A stretch of DNA of 16,842 nt, taken from contig JAUVDZ010000013.1 of NCBI GenBank assembly GCA_030595015.1, positions 1-16,842 on the forward strand, read 5' to 3'. Positions 4,874 through 12,207 of this stretch are shown here, one piece after another. How positions within the stretch are numbered: position 1 is the first letter of the stretch; each line of letters begins with the position of its first letter. Under the pieces are notes generated by a model, which worked only from the letters and a program-made list of their open reading frames with translations, had not been told where the DNA came from and searched no databases. This DNA comes from Candidatus Peregrinibacteria bacterium. Its GTDB lineage: Bacteria > Patescibacteriota > Gracilibacteria > UBA1369 > PNNO01. Both the position numbers and the translations under genes were made by a program.

Positions 4874-4972
4874 GTAAAGGTTTCCAACAATAAACAAACA
4901 GTTTTCCTTTTGACTCAAAACTTTTGGTCTTAAGAAATTCCTGTCTATTTAATATATCGTCTTATTTTTAAA

Positions 4973-5001
4973 GAGCCAGATTCAAGATATTAATCTAGCT
5001 C
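4973..5001 (-). terminator. Terminator of rnj
   Basis: On the minus strand GAGCTAGATT (5001-4992) pairs with AATCTGGCTC (4982-4973), ten pairs with one G-U and a 9-base loop. It is followed by TTTAAAAAT. It lies 25 bases after the rnj stop. Confidence 0.6.
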
Positions 5002-5025
5002 TATTTGTTCATTTTCGCAAGAAAT

Positions 5026-6939
5026 TTAAACCGCAATCACATTCACAACAATTAAAGGTCTTCGTGCCAGTTTTTTGTGTGTGAATTTATCGATTACCGA
5101 AGCCACATATTGCTGGATGTTCTGATCTCCAGGTTTTTGGTGCTTTGTGATGAATTGCCCGTAACTAGATGTTACTTTCTTCTTTAAATCTTTAAGAATT
5201 TTTTCTGATTCTGTTTGATAAATAAATCCACGAGTAATAAAATCAACACTACCAATCAATCGTTTATTGTTTTTTCTAACTCTTAAATTCGCAACAATTA
5301 TACCGTTTTCAGCCATCATTAGACGATCTGTAAGGACTCGAGAACCCTTATCTCCCATTCCACGTCCATCAACTAAAATATAATTAGTATCAGCTTTTTC
5401 TTTTGCAATAGTCACTTTTCCAGCTTTCATTTCAAGGATATTCCCATTCTTAATAATAATTGCTCGTTCTTTTGGAATACCTTCTTCAATTGCCAATTCT
5501 AAATGTCTACTTCGCATAAAATATTGACCATGAACAGGTGAAAAATACTTTGGTTTAACCATATTTATCATCATCTTAAGATCTTCCTGAGATCCATGAC
5601 CAGATGTATGAACATCCATTATCTTATTACTAATAACACGAGCTCCAAGTTGAGTCAGGTTATCAATAACCGTAGAAATTGCACGTTCGTTTCCTATAAT
5701 CGGAGTAGCAGAAATAATAACTGTATCTCCTTTTTTAATCTTAACGTTTTTATGATTATTAAGAGAGATTCGCGTCAATGCCGACATTGACTCTCCCTGA
5801 CTTCCTGTAGTCAAAATCAAGGCTCTTTTACCTGGAGTTCTATCAGCTTTTCTAAGATCATGAATGATGCCTTTTGGCACTTTTATATATCCAAGTCGTT
5901 CAGCGATCGCAACATTATCAATAATACTACGTCCACTTAAGAACACTTCTCTTTTATACTTTTGAGCAGCAGTTAAAATCTGCTGGATTCGTCCAATTAA
6001 AGACGAAAACGATGCGATGATTATTCGACCATCAGTATCACGTATTAACGCTTCTAAAGTCTCACCAATTCCCTTTTCTGAAACAGTACGGCCAGGTTTA
6101 GTTGCATTTGTACTATCAGAAAACAAGATTGTCGCCTTATTCTGCTTACCTATTTGCTCAAGTTTACCGTAATCAGCCTGAATTCCATCAGCAGGAGTAG
6201 AATCAAATTTGAAATCTCCAGTATGCACGATGTTCCCTTCAGGTGTTCCAACAACCACACCAACTCCATCAGGAATCGAGTGATTTACTCTAAAAAAGTT
6301 ACATGTAAATTGCCCTAGCTTAATAGTGTCATTAGGATCAATCACATTCATCACAGTATCTTTTTGAATACCAAACTCTTCAACACGCTTTTCTACAAGC
6401 CCCATTGTCAGTTTAGTACCATAAAGTTGCGGAAATCCAAGCTCAGGGAGCATATAAGGAATTCCACCAATATGATCAAGATGTCCATGAGTCAAAATCA
6501 CGCCTCTGATACGATCTTTGCGTTCTCTCAGCCAAGAAATATCAGGAATCACATAATCAATTCCAAGCATATCCGCTGACGGGAATTCAAATCCCATATC
6601 AATAATCATGATATCGCGGCCATATTCAATGACCATCATGTTTTTACCTACTTCATTAAGCCCTCCCAGAGGAATAATTCGCACTTTATTCACGAATTCA
6701 CCTTTAGAAGGTTTTCGCGTTTTGTTGCGCGTTTTGTTGTGATGAGGTCTTTGTTGATTAGGTTTTTGTTGCCGTTTACCTTGTTTAGGGGTATTTGTAA
6801 ATTTGCCTGCAGTATTGCCATTTGGTTTACCTGTAGGATTTTTCCTCTTTTTCGTATTCGACAAAGAGGTTTTAATTTTTTTTGGGTTCGCGGTATTTTG
6901 AAGTTTCTCTTCAATCCAACGATCTAGCGGTTTGTTCAT
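5026..6939 (-). CDS. rnj: Ribonuclease J
   Basis: RNase J is a cytoplasmic metallo-beta-lactamase/beta-CASP nuclease with 5'-3' exonuclease and endonuclease activity in mRNA decay and RNA maturation. The 637 residues start with an unusual lysine/asparagine-rich, probably disordered extension (about 1-82), after which the catalytic domain begins (NKVRIIPLGGLNEVGKN). The zinc motif HGHLDH is at 151-156, followed by VNHSIPDGVG and HTGDFKFD. The beta-CASP part contains SFSSLIGRIQQI, HTSGHG and SPVHGQY. The C-terminal domain is complete. A strong promoter lies at 7015-6987 with a leader of about 40 bases and no clear SD, and a terminator follows at 5001-4973. It is therefore a single-gene unit. 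The extension is probably an RNA- or ribosome-binding tail; this is inferred from charge only. Confidence 0.95.
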   Translation of the reverse strand: MNKPLDRWIEEKLQNTANPKKIKTSLSNTKKRKNPTGKPNGNTAGKFTNTPKQGKRQQKPNQQRPHHNKTRNKTRKPSKGEFVNKVRIIPLGGLNEVGKNMMVIEYGRDIMIIDMGFEFPSADMLGIDYVIPDISWLRERKDRIRGVILTHGHLDHIGGIPYMLPELGFPQLYGTKLTMGLVEKRVEEFGIQKDTVMNVIDPNDTIKLGQFTCNFFRVNHSIPDGVGVVVGTPEGNIVHTGDFKFDSTPADGIQADYGKLEQIGKQNKATILFSDSTNATKPGRTVSEKGIGETLEALIRDTDGRIIIASFSSLIGRIQQILTAAQKYKREVFLSGRSIIDNVAIAERLGYIKVPKGIIHDLRKADRTPGKRALILTTGSQGESMSALTRISLNNHKNVKIKKGDTVIISATPIIGNERAISTVIDNLTQLGARVISNKIMDVHTSGHGSQEDLKMMINMVKPKYFSPVHGQYFMRSRHLELAIEEGIPKERAIIIKNGNILEMKAGKVTIAKEKADTNYILVDGRGMGDKGSRVLTDRLMMAENGIIVANLRVRKNNKRLIGSVDFITRGFIYQTESEKILKDLKKKVTSSYGQFITKHQKPGDQNIQQYVASVIDKFTHKKLARRPLIVVNVIAV

Positions 6940-6986
6940 AAGTCTTGTTACACAAATTCATTTTTGTCCTAGTCTAGTTCACATAC

Positions 6987-7015
6987 ATTATACCATTAAA
7001 GCGGGGCTGAATCAA
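6987..7015 (-). promoter_or_regulatory. Promoter of rnj
   Basis: On the minus strand, TTGATT (7015-7010), a 17-base spacer, and a perfect TATAAT (6992-6987). The predicted start is near 6980, about 40 bases before the rnj ATG. Confidence 0.75.
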
Positions 7016-7030
7016 ACGTTCTGGTTTTTT

Positions 7031-7042
7031 TAAACATGTTTA
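7031..7042. repeat. 12-bp perfect palindrome upstream of the rnj promoter
   Basis: TAAACATGTTTA is self-complementary and lies 16 bases upstream of the rnj -35 box. The position would suit an activator or repressor site, but a palindrome of this length in AT-rich DNA can be chance. Confidence 0.3.
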
Positions 7043-7421
7043 GTGGCATTGAAACTTTATGTGTTCTAATCCAAATTGATTACACTCAGCAATAACATTC
7101 ATATCGTGCAACAAGAACAACCAATTTCTTCAACTTCAGTTAAATCTCGTTTTAAAAAAGCTGAAGTCTATTTAGATGGTTCGGCAAAGAATGGCGACAA
7201 TATATATAAAAAATTTTGACTTGACGCGAATTGGCGAGACTGAGATTGAGGGTTGGTTCGATGTGAGTTGAGTGAACGAGCAGTTCGATGAAGTTGTTTT
7301 TGTATTTTTGTGGATTTTTGGATTCAATGGCGATTCTGAAAGTGTAGGATGTCTGTGAGACTTGAGGTCGTTCAAGATTATTGCAAAATGTTGCATAATC
7401 GCTTATTCAAGCCACTTAGTC

Positions 7422-7450
7422 TTGTTTTGGTTGAGGATTTTTGATATGAT
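7422..7450 (+). promoter_or_regulatory. Promoter of the HNH-murD-ftsE-purM cluster
   Basis: TTGTTT (7422-7427), a 17-base spacer, and TATGAT (7445-7450). The predicted start near 7457 gives a leader of about 18 bases to ATG 7475, with no SD. Confidence 0.5.
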
Positions 7451-7474
7451 TTTAGGTCCTTAATCAATCAAAAT

Positions 7475-8281
7475 ATGAATGATAATGAGTTTTATTCTCT
7501 TTTTCAAAAAAGAGGCAAAAATGCCAGGCAAGCAGTTAATGAATTTATTGCAATGATTCCTGAAGCATATCGTCGTCGAATTTATATTAAAAAAGGATTC
7601 GGATCGATTTATGAAATGGCCGCAAAAGTCGGAGGTATTAGCCGAAATATGGTTGATGAAGTTGCAAGGGTTGATGAAAAATTAATAGATATGCCTGAAC
7701 TTAGAAGCAAAATCGCTGAAGTTGGATTGAGCAAAGTAAAAACTGTTGCAAACACAGCAACAAAAGAAACTGATCATGAGTGGGCAGAGAAAATTACTAA
7801 AATGACAAGAGGCGCATTAGAAACCGAAATCCGAGATTCTAAAAATCCCATCCCCGGGGAGAGTATACCTACTACACCACAATTAATTGAATTTGAACAC
7901 TTTCAAGCAAAACTTAATCCAAAAATAATTCTAAAATTAAAAATCATAAAAAGCAAAATAAGAAAAGGCGCAACATGGAATGAAGTTTTCAGTAAGTTGG
8001 TGAATCTTCCTGAATCACGGCCTCAAAAAAATCCCAAACCATCAAATCCAAAAAAACGAAACATCGCAACTGCCAGACGTCGTGATCTTGAAGGTAAATG
8101 TTCAATTCAGGGCTGTAAAAAACCAGCAACCGAAATCCATCATAAAAAACCCTGGGCGAAATTTCGATCACACGATGACTTAGAAGCGCTTTGTAAAAAT
8201 CATCATGAGCTCGCGCATCAATCTGAATCAATGATTGACGTAAAATTTAGACAACATAAGTTGCAGGCCTCCATATTTTAA
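7475..8281 (+). CDS. HNH endonuclease-domain protein
   Basis: This encodes 268 residues. The C-terminal part (about 200-250) is a zinc-bound HNH module. Cys209 and Cys214 form a first pair and Cys240 with His244 a probable second. The HNH signature runs from His222-His223 through Asn242 to His243/His248 (CKNHHELAHQ). HNH modules cut or nick DNA. The N-terminal 120 residues are helical (GSIYEMAAKVGGISRNMVDE), resembling the helical domains that precede HNH in DUF222-like proteins, with a basic, probably disordered linker (182-203). No SD is present at ATG 7475. The gene starts a plus-strand cluster and lies 37 bases before murD. It has no partner methylase or toxin here, so it may be a stand-alone nuclease, possibly a former homing endonuclease. 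Base use matches the backbone. Confidence 0.8.
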   Translation: MNDNEFYSLFQKRGKNARQAVNEFIAMIPEAYRRRIYIKKGFGSIYEMAAKVGGISRNMVDEVARVDEKLIDMPELRSKIAEVGLSKVKTVANTATKETDHEWAEKITKMTRGALETEIRDSKNPIPGESIPTTPQLIEFEHFQAKLNPKIILKLKIIKSKIRKGATWNEVFSKLVNLPESRPQKNPKPSNPKKRNIATARRRDLEGKCSIQGCKKPATEIHHKKPWAKFRSHDDLEALCKNHHELAHQSESMIDVKFRQHKLQASIF

Positions 8282-8318
8282 TATCACGACTGCATCAAAT
8301 TTATGATAAGCTAGAGCC

Positions 8319-9632
8319 ATGTACATTCCAATTAAAAAAACAGCAAAAATAGCGATTTTAGGTTTTGGACTTGAAGGAAAAAGCACTTTGAAGTTTCTTG
8401 AAGAAAATGAATATGAGAATTTGCAGGTTTTTGATGAAAACCTCGAGGATTATGAGCAGGATTTGAGCAAACTCGCTGATTATGATGTAATTTTTAGAAG
8501 TCCGGGTATTCACATGAATCATCCGGAATTGGTGCGAGCGCGTGAAAATGGCGCACAAACAACTTCGGCTACGCGATTATTTTTTGATATTTGTCCGTGT
8601 CCTATAATTGGAGTGACTGGAACTAAGGGGAAAGGCACGACTTCAACTTTGATTTACGAGATCATAAAAGATACTGGTAAAGATGTTTATATAGGTGGAA
8701 ATATTGGCTTGCCTGCGCTTGATTTAATGAAAGATATCTGGAAGGAATCGCTGGTAATTTTGGAACTTTCAAGTTTTCAGCTTCAGGATTTGGAAAAAAG
8801 TCCGCATATTGCTGTTGTTTTGAATACGACTAGTGAGCATTTGGATTATCATCAGGATTCAGAGGAGTATCAGGCTGCAAAAGAGTCGATTGTTAAATTT
8901 CAGAGTAGTGATGATTTTGCGGTTTTGAATCTTGATTATAAATATTATGAAAGATATGAAAATCTTGGAGAGAGTGAGAAATTCTTTGTGAGTACACGAA
9001 AAAAAGTTCAACATGGGGCTTATGAAAGCCATGGGGCCATTTATGTCGGAGATCAGGAAGTTTGCAAAACTGATGAAGTTGGGCTGATTGGTCCTCATAA
9101 TTTAGAAAATATTTTACCGGCTACAATGGTTACTTCGATTTTAAAAATCCCAAAAAACCATATAGCAAAGTCGATTAAAGATTTTAAAGGATTGCCTCAT
9201 CGTCTTGAATTTTCAGGTGAACATAAAGGCATCCGATTTTATAATGATTCGTTTTCAACAACTCCGGAGACCTGCATTGCTGCATTGAATTCATTTAAAG
9301 ATCCTATAATTTTGATTGCCGGGGGATCTGAAAAAAAATCTGATTACACAAAACTTGGTCGTGTGATTTTTGAAAAAGAGAATTTAGATGACGTGATTCT
9401 AATGGGTGATACAGCACAAATCATCAAAAAAGCAATTCTAAAAAATGGTGAACCAAAATGCGATATCACGACTGTAGCCAATTATCACGATGCGTTTGAT
9501 TTGGCTTTAGAAAAGGCCTGGAAGGACTCTGTAATATTACTTTCACCTGCCTGTGCGAGCTTTGGGTTATTCAAAAATTATAAAGAGCGAGGTGAAAAAT
9601 TCAAAGAATGGGTTGAATCTATCAAGGGTTAA
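8319..9632 (+). CDS. murD: UDP-N-acetylmuramoyl-L-alanine:D-glutamate ligase
   Basis: MurD adds D-glutamate to UDP-MurNAc-L-Ala with ATP in the cytoplasm, in the peptidoglycan precursor pathway. The 437 residues are full length. An N-terminal Rossmann-like UDP-binding domain (IAILGFGLEGKSTL at 11-24) ends near FRSPGIHMNHPE. The ATP P-loop is GTKGKGTT (101-108), and the central domain contains LELSSFQLQDL and NTTSEHLDYH. The C-terminal domain carries LPHRLEFSGEHKGIRFYNDS, AGGSEKKSDY and the ligase ending LSPACASFGLFKNYKERGEKF. ATG 8319 gives the right N-terminus. It is followed by ftsE after 18 bases and preceded by the HNH gene by 37 bases, consistent with one operon for wall synthesis and division. 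In many bacteria murD lies in the dcw cluster; here only ftsE of the division genes accompanies it. Confidence 0.96.
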   Translation: MYIPIKKTAKIAILGFGLEGKSTLKFLEENEYENLQVFDENLEDYEQDLSKLADYDVIFRSPGIHMNHPELVRARENGAQTTSATRLFFDICPCPIIGVTGTKGKGTTSTLIYEIIKDTGKDVYIGGNIGLPALDLMKDIWKESLVILELSSFQLQDLEKSPHIAVVLNTTSEHLDYHQDSEEYQAAKESIVKFQSSDDFAVLNLDYKYYERYENLGESEKFFVSTRKKVQHGAYESHGAIYVGDQEVCKTDEVGLIGPHNLENILPATMVTSILKIPKNHIAKSIKDFKGLPHRLEFSGEHKGIRFYNDSFSTTPETCIAALNSFKDPIILIAGGSEKKSDYTKLGRVIFEKENLDDVILMGDTAQIIKKAILKNGEPKCDITTVANYHDAFDLALEKAWKDSVILLSPACASFGLFKNYKERGEKFKEWVESIKG

Positions 9633-9650
9633 ATCTATATTGAGGGTGCT

Positions 9651-10328
9651 ATGATTATATTTGATAAAGTACACAAATCGTACGGTGATCGAAAAGTTTT
9701 AAACAATGTTTCCTTAAAAGTTGAGCCAAAGGAATTTGTTTCACTAATCGGTCCAAGTGGAGCTGGTAAGTCGACATTGATTTATGCGCTTATTGGTGCT
9801 GAAAAAGTGGATAAAGGAACTGTGCATGTTGATGATTATCATGTGAATGTAATGTCAGAACGTGCTTTACAAATGTATAGGCGAAAACTTGGAATTGTAT
9901 TTCAGGATTATAAACTTTTACAACGAAAAAGTGTTTTTGAGAATGTTGCATTTGCTCTGGAAGCGACCGGAGCTTCAAAAGGTCACGTTACAGAGCGAGT
10001 TGATAATGTTTTAGAGATGGTTGGACTTTCAGATATGAAAAATCATTTCCCATATCAACTTTCAGGAGGAGAACAGCAAAAAGCAGCTATTGCAAGAGCT
10101 CTGGCTCACAATCCGAAATTGTTAATTGCTGACGAACCAACTGGAAATCTTGATCCTAAATCTGCTAAAGAAATTTTAGGGCTTTTGAAAAAAATTAATG
10201 ATGGAGGTGCAACTGTTTTGCTTGCAACTCATAATTCAGGATTGGTAGATAAGCTTCAAAAAAGAGTAGTGCGACTTGATAAAGGGAAAATTATAAGCGA
10301 CAAAGCTCATAGTGGTTACGAATTTTAA
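9651..10328 (+). CDS. ftsE: Cell-division ABC transporter ATPase FtsE
   Basis: FtsE is the ATPase of the FtsEX complex, which controls peptidoglycan hydrolases at the division site from the inner face of the membrane. The 225 residues match the family's length. Walker A is GPSGAGKST (34-42), the Q-loop lies in GIVFQDYKLL (81-90), the signature is LSGGEQQKAAIARAL (137-151), Walker B is LLIADEP (157-163), and the switch histidine is His194 (ATHN). YRRKLGIVFQDYKLL and SVFENVAFALE are typical of FtsE rather than of LolD or MacB. A weak SD (GAGGG) precedes ATG 9651. The expected partner ftsX is not next to it: the following gene, 12 bases on, is purM-like. Confidence 0.92.
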   Translation: MIIFDKVHKSYGDRKVLNNVSLKVEPKEFVSLIGPSGAGKSTLIYALIGAEKVDKGTVHVDDYHVNVMSERALQMYRRKLGIVFQDYKLLQRKSVFENVAFALEATGASKGHVTERVDNVLEMVGLSDMKNHFPYQLSGGEQQKAAIARALAHNPKLLIADEPTGNLDPKSAKEILGLLKKINDGGATVLLATHNSGLVDKLQKRVVRLDKGKIISDKAHSGYEF

Positions 10329-10340
10329 CTTTTTTATATA

Positions 10341-11366
10341 ATGGCAACTTATAAAGACGCAGGAGTAGACATTGAAGCAGGTGATGCTGCATCAAAAATA
10401 GCCTACAATGCTGCAAAGGGCACTTTTGCTGCCCGAAAAGGAATGATCGGTGAACCAGTTGTTTTAGAAGATGGATTTGCAGGAGCAATGGACTTTGGAG
10501 ACTTTTATTTAATTCAAAATGACGATGGAATTGGTACGAAGATGATTATCGCAGAACAAGCAGGAAAATATGACACAATGGGATATGATTTGTTAGGAAT
10601 GGTTTGCGATGATGCAATTTGTGTTGGAGCTGAAGTTGTTTCTATGTCAAATACAATTGATGTTTCGAAAGTTGACGCTAGTGTGATCGAGCCATTGATG
10701 AACGGTTTGCGTGATGCATGTATTGAACAAAAAATAGTGATTCCAGGAGGAGAAATTGCAGAATTGGGTTCGATGGTTGATGGATATGTCTGGAATGCAA
10801 CTGCAGTTGGAATTGTTGAAAAAGATAAGTTTTTAACTGGAGATCGTGTTGAAGTTGGAGATCCAATTATTGGCCTGCGATCGCGATTATTTAGATCGAA
10901 CGGGATCTCGCTTGTACGTCATATCATGACTGAAAAATTTGGAACTGACTGGGTAAAAGAAGAATACAAAGACGGAATGACATGGGGAGAAGCAGTGCTT
11001 GCTCCTACAAAAATCTACCACAATGCAGTATTAGAAATGCTTGGAAGGTATGGCGAACCCGCAAAATGCGACATCAAAGCGGTTGTTCATATAACTGGAG
11101 GCGGGCTTCCAGGAAACATCCCAAGAGTTACAAAAGGATTCGGAGCTCGTTTAGACAACTTGCCTGAACCAAATCCAATCATGACTGCTATTAAAGAGTT
11201 TGGAAACGTGAGCGACGAAGAAGCCTACAAAACATGGAATATGGGTGTTGGAATGGCTATTGTTTCGAAGGATGTGGACAAGGTTATTGAAATTGCTGGT
11301 CGACATGGGATTGAGGCTGTGAAAATTGGTGAGATTGTTGAGGAGGCTGGGGTGGAGATAATATAG
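10341..11366 (+). CDS. purM: PurM-family AIR synthetase (phosphoribosylformylglycinamidine cyclo-ligase), divergent
   Basis: PurM converts FGAM to AIR with ATP in purine synthesis. The 341 residues have the family's normal length. Family motifs are YKDAGVDIEAGDAA (4-17), DDGIGTK (61-67, usually TDGVGTK), the MGYDLLGMVCDDAICVGAE block (80-98), GGEIAEL (136-142, usually GGETAEM), RSNGISLVRHI (185-195) and HITGGGLPGNIPRV (250-263). The usual Gly-rich loop after the first helix (GGFGG) is not evident, and the segment expected to read like FLDYFA reads MSNTIDV. These changes may alter catalysis or only reflect lineage drift. No other pur gene is present. The gene follows ftsE by 12 bases without an SD, so it is probably translated from the same transcript. 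A PurM-like enzyme with another substrate is possible. Confidence 0.85.
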   Translation: MATYKDAGVDIEAGDAASKIAYNAAKGTFAARKGMIGEPVVLEDGFAGAMDFGDFYLIQNDDGIGTKMIIAEQAGKYDTMGYDLLGMVCDDAICVGAEVVSMSNTIDVSKVDASVIEPLMNGLRDACIEQKIVIPGGEIAELGSMVDGYVWNATAVGIVEKDKFLTGDRVEVGDPIIGLRSRLFRSNGISLVRHIMTEKFGTDWVKEEYKDGMTWGEAVLAPTKIYHNAVLEMLGRYGEPAKCDIKAVVHITGGGLPGNIPRVTKGFGARLDNLPEPNPIMTAIKEFGNVSDEEAYKTWNMGVGMAIVSKDVDKVIEIAGRHGIEAVKIGEIVEEAGVEII

Positions 11367-11532
11367 AAAAGCTAGGGGTATACCCTTACCATGCATAGAT
11401 GATGTTTGCTGGAGGGCATTTTTCGCTACAGTATGCCGAAAAATTGGTGAGCGAGTTTGGTTGTGTAAAAAGTGCTAGAGGGGCACACCCAGTGCATTGA
11501 TTATAGCATAAATATAATCAGTCATCTTGAAT
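11367..11532. other. Intergenic region with hairpins between convergent genes
   Basis: The region between purM (plus) and the gene ending at 11533 (minus) contains three inverted repeats. They are GGGTATACCC (11376-11385), ATTTTTCG (11418-11425) with CGAAAAAT (11437-11444), and TGATTATA (11498-11505) with TATAATCA (11513-11520). They probably slow or stop transcription from both sides, but none has a clear T-run, so no single terminator can be named. Confidence 0.4.
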
Positions 11533-11940
11533 TTAAGCATCAAGAACCTTAGATATAGGAACTCTCACTTGAAAATGAACTCCTGCAATTGGACCATCGA
11601 CTCTAAAGGTTCTAAACGATGTTCCTGTTTCAGAATCTACTAAATTCATTTCTGGCTGTGCGAATGCAGGATTTGAATCGTCTCCATTAGGATATAAATG
11701 GTCTATTCGAATATTATCAGCTGTATGAGGTAACGCTGCATCTGTCGCATTATCGTCAAGCTCTAATTGTAATTCTGCATCTGGAAGAACTCTGCTGAAT
11801 GCTTCTCTTGCTACTTGAATAGCTTTTTCTGCAGCAACTGCAAAAGCATTATTGACTCCTGTTGTTGCTTCTGAGCCTGTTTCTATTGCAGCTTGCAGTT
11901 CAGTAACTGCTGTAGCTAATTCTTGATTTGATTGAGTCAT
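11533..11940 (-). CDS. Unrecognised protein, helical N-terminus and strand-rich C-terminus
   Basis: This encodes 135 residues with no signal peptide, membrane helix or cysteine. Residues 1-55 are alanine-rich and helical (AVTELQAAIETGSEATTGVN, then AFAVAAEKAIQVAREAF). Residues 55-75 are acidic, and the C-terminal 50 residues alternate hydrophobic strands (GTSFRTFRVDG, GVHFQVRVPIS). This recalls a small oligomerising helical segment joined to a beta domain, but no family is recognised. ATG 11940 has no SD. A consensus promoter lies about 26 bases upstream and gives a leader of about 20 bases, so it is probably well transcribed on its own. It converges with purM and diverges from dprA. Confidence 0.7.
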   Translation of the reverse strand: MTQSNQELATAVTELQAAIETGSEATTGVNNAFAVAAEKAIQVAREAFSRVLPDAELQLELDDNATDAALPHTADNIRIDHLYPNGDDSNPAFAQPEMNLVDSETGTSFRTFRVDGPIAGVHFQVRVPISKVLDA

Positions 11941-11965
11941 AAGTGTTTTGATTAAAAAGGAGATT

Positions 11966-11993
11966 ATTATAATGTTTATTTAAAAAATGTCAA
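11966..11993 (-). promoter_or_regulatory. Consensus promoter of the gene at 11940
   Basis: On the minus strand, TTGACA (11993-11988), a 16-base spacer, and TATAAT (11971-11966). Both hexamers are perfect. The predicted start is near 11959, about 19 bases before the ATG. Confidence 0.75.
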
Positions 11994-12147
11994 GAGTTGA
12001 ATATATTATACAATATTGAATTGATTTAATTCAAACAAATTACTTCACGATCTAAAGCCAAAAATCGTATCAAGTTTTCGCTAATGACACTAAAACAGCT
12101 TATCTAAGCCTCCTCGTATTTCTCACACCGTTTATTGTGTAAATTTT

Positions 12148-12176
12148 TTCACAAAAATTTTAAGAAAATTTAATCT
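12148..12176 (+). promoter_or_regulatory. Possible promoter of dprA
   Basis: TTCACA (12148-12153), a 17-base spacer, and TAATCT (12171-12176), with a leader of about 25 bases to ATG 12208. The start codon has a weak SD (AGGA at 12198-12201 region). A TAGGAT closer to the ATG has no matching -35 box. Confidence 0.35.
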
Positions 12177-12207
12177 AGATTTCACATTTGTTTGCTAGGA
12201 TGCGTGC

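Larger units (their letters stand above)
6940..7474. other. 535-base intergenic region between rnj and the HNH gene
   Basis: It holds the rnj promoter (6987-7015), a 12-bp palindrome (7031-7042) and the promoter of the plus-strand gene (7422-7450). A short open frame at 7106-7219 (GTG start, 37 residues, ending NIYKKF) has protein-like composition but no SD and no recognised family; it may be a gene remnant or chance. From about 7220 to 7400 the plus strand is rich in G and T. No RNA family was recognised there. Confidence 0.4.

Noticed and set aside
4403..4933. Long plus-strand frame opposite GC-rich gene 2
   Set aside because: It mirrors the minus-strand gene, which has a perfect SD and a plausible protein. 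The plus-strand protein is basic and cysteine-rich without domain character.
7172..7396. Minus-strand frame of 74 codons in the rnj-HNH gap
   Set aside because: Composition is rich in Ser, Thr, Asn and Pro as expected from the complement of G/T-rich DNA, with no start signal or motif.
11951..11982. SD-led plus-strand start (AAGGAG then ATG)
   Set aside because: The frame ends after three codons. The sequence is better explained as the minus-strand promoter region.
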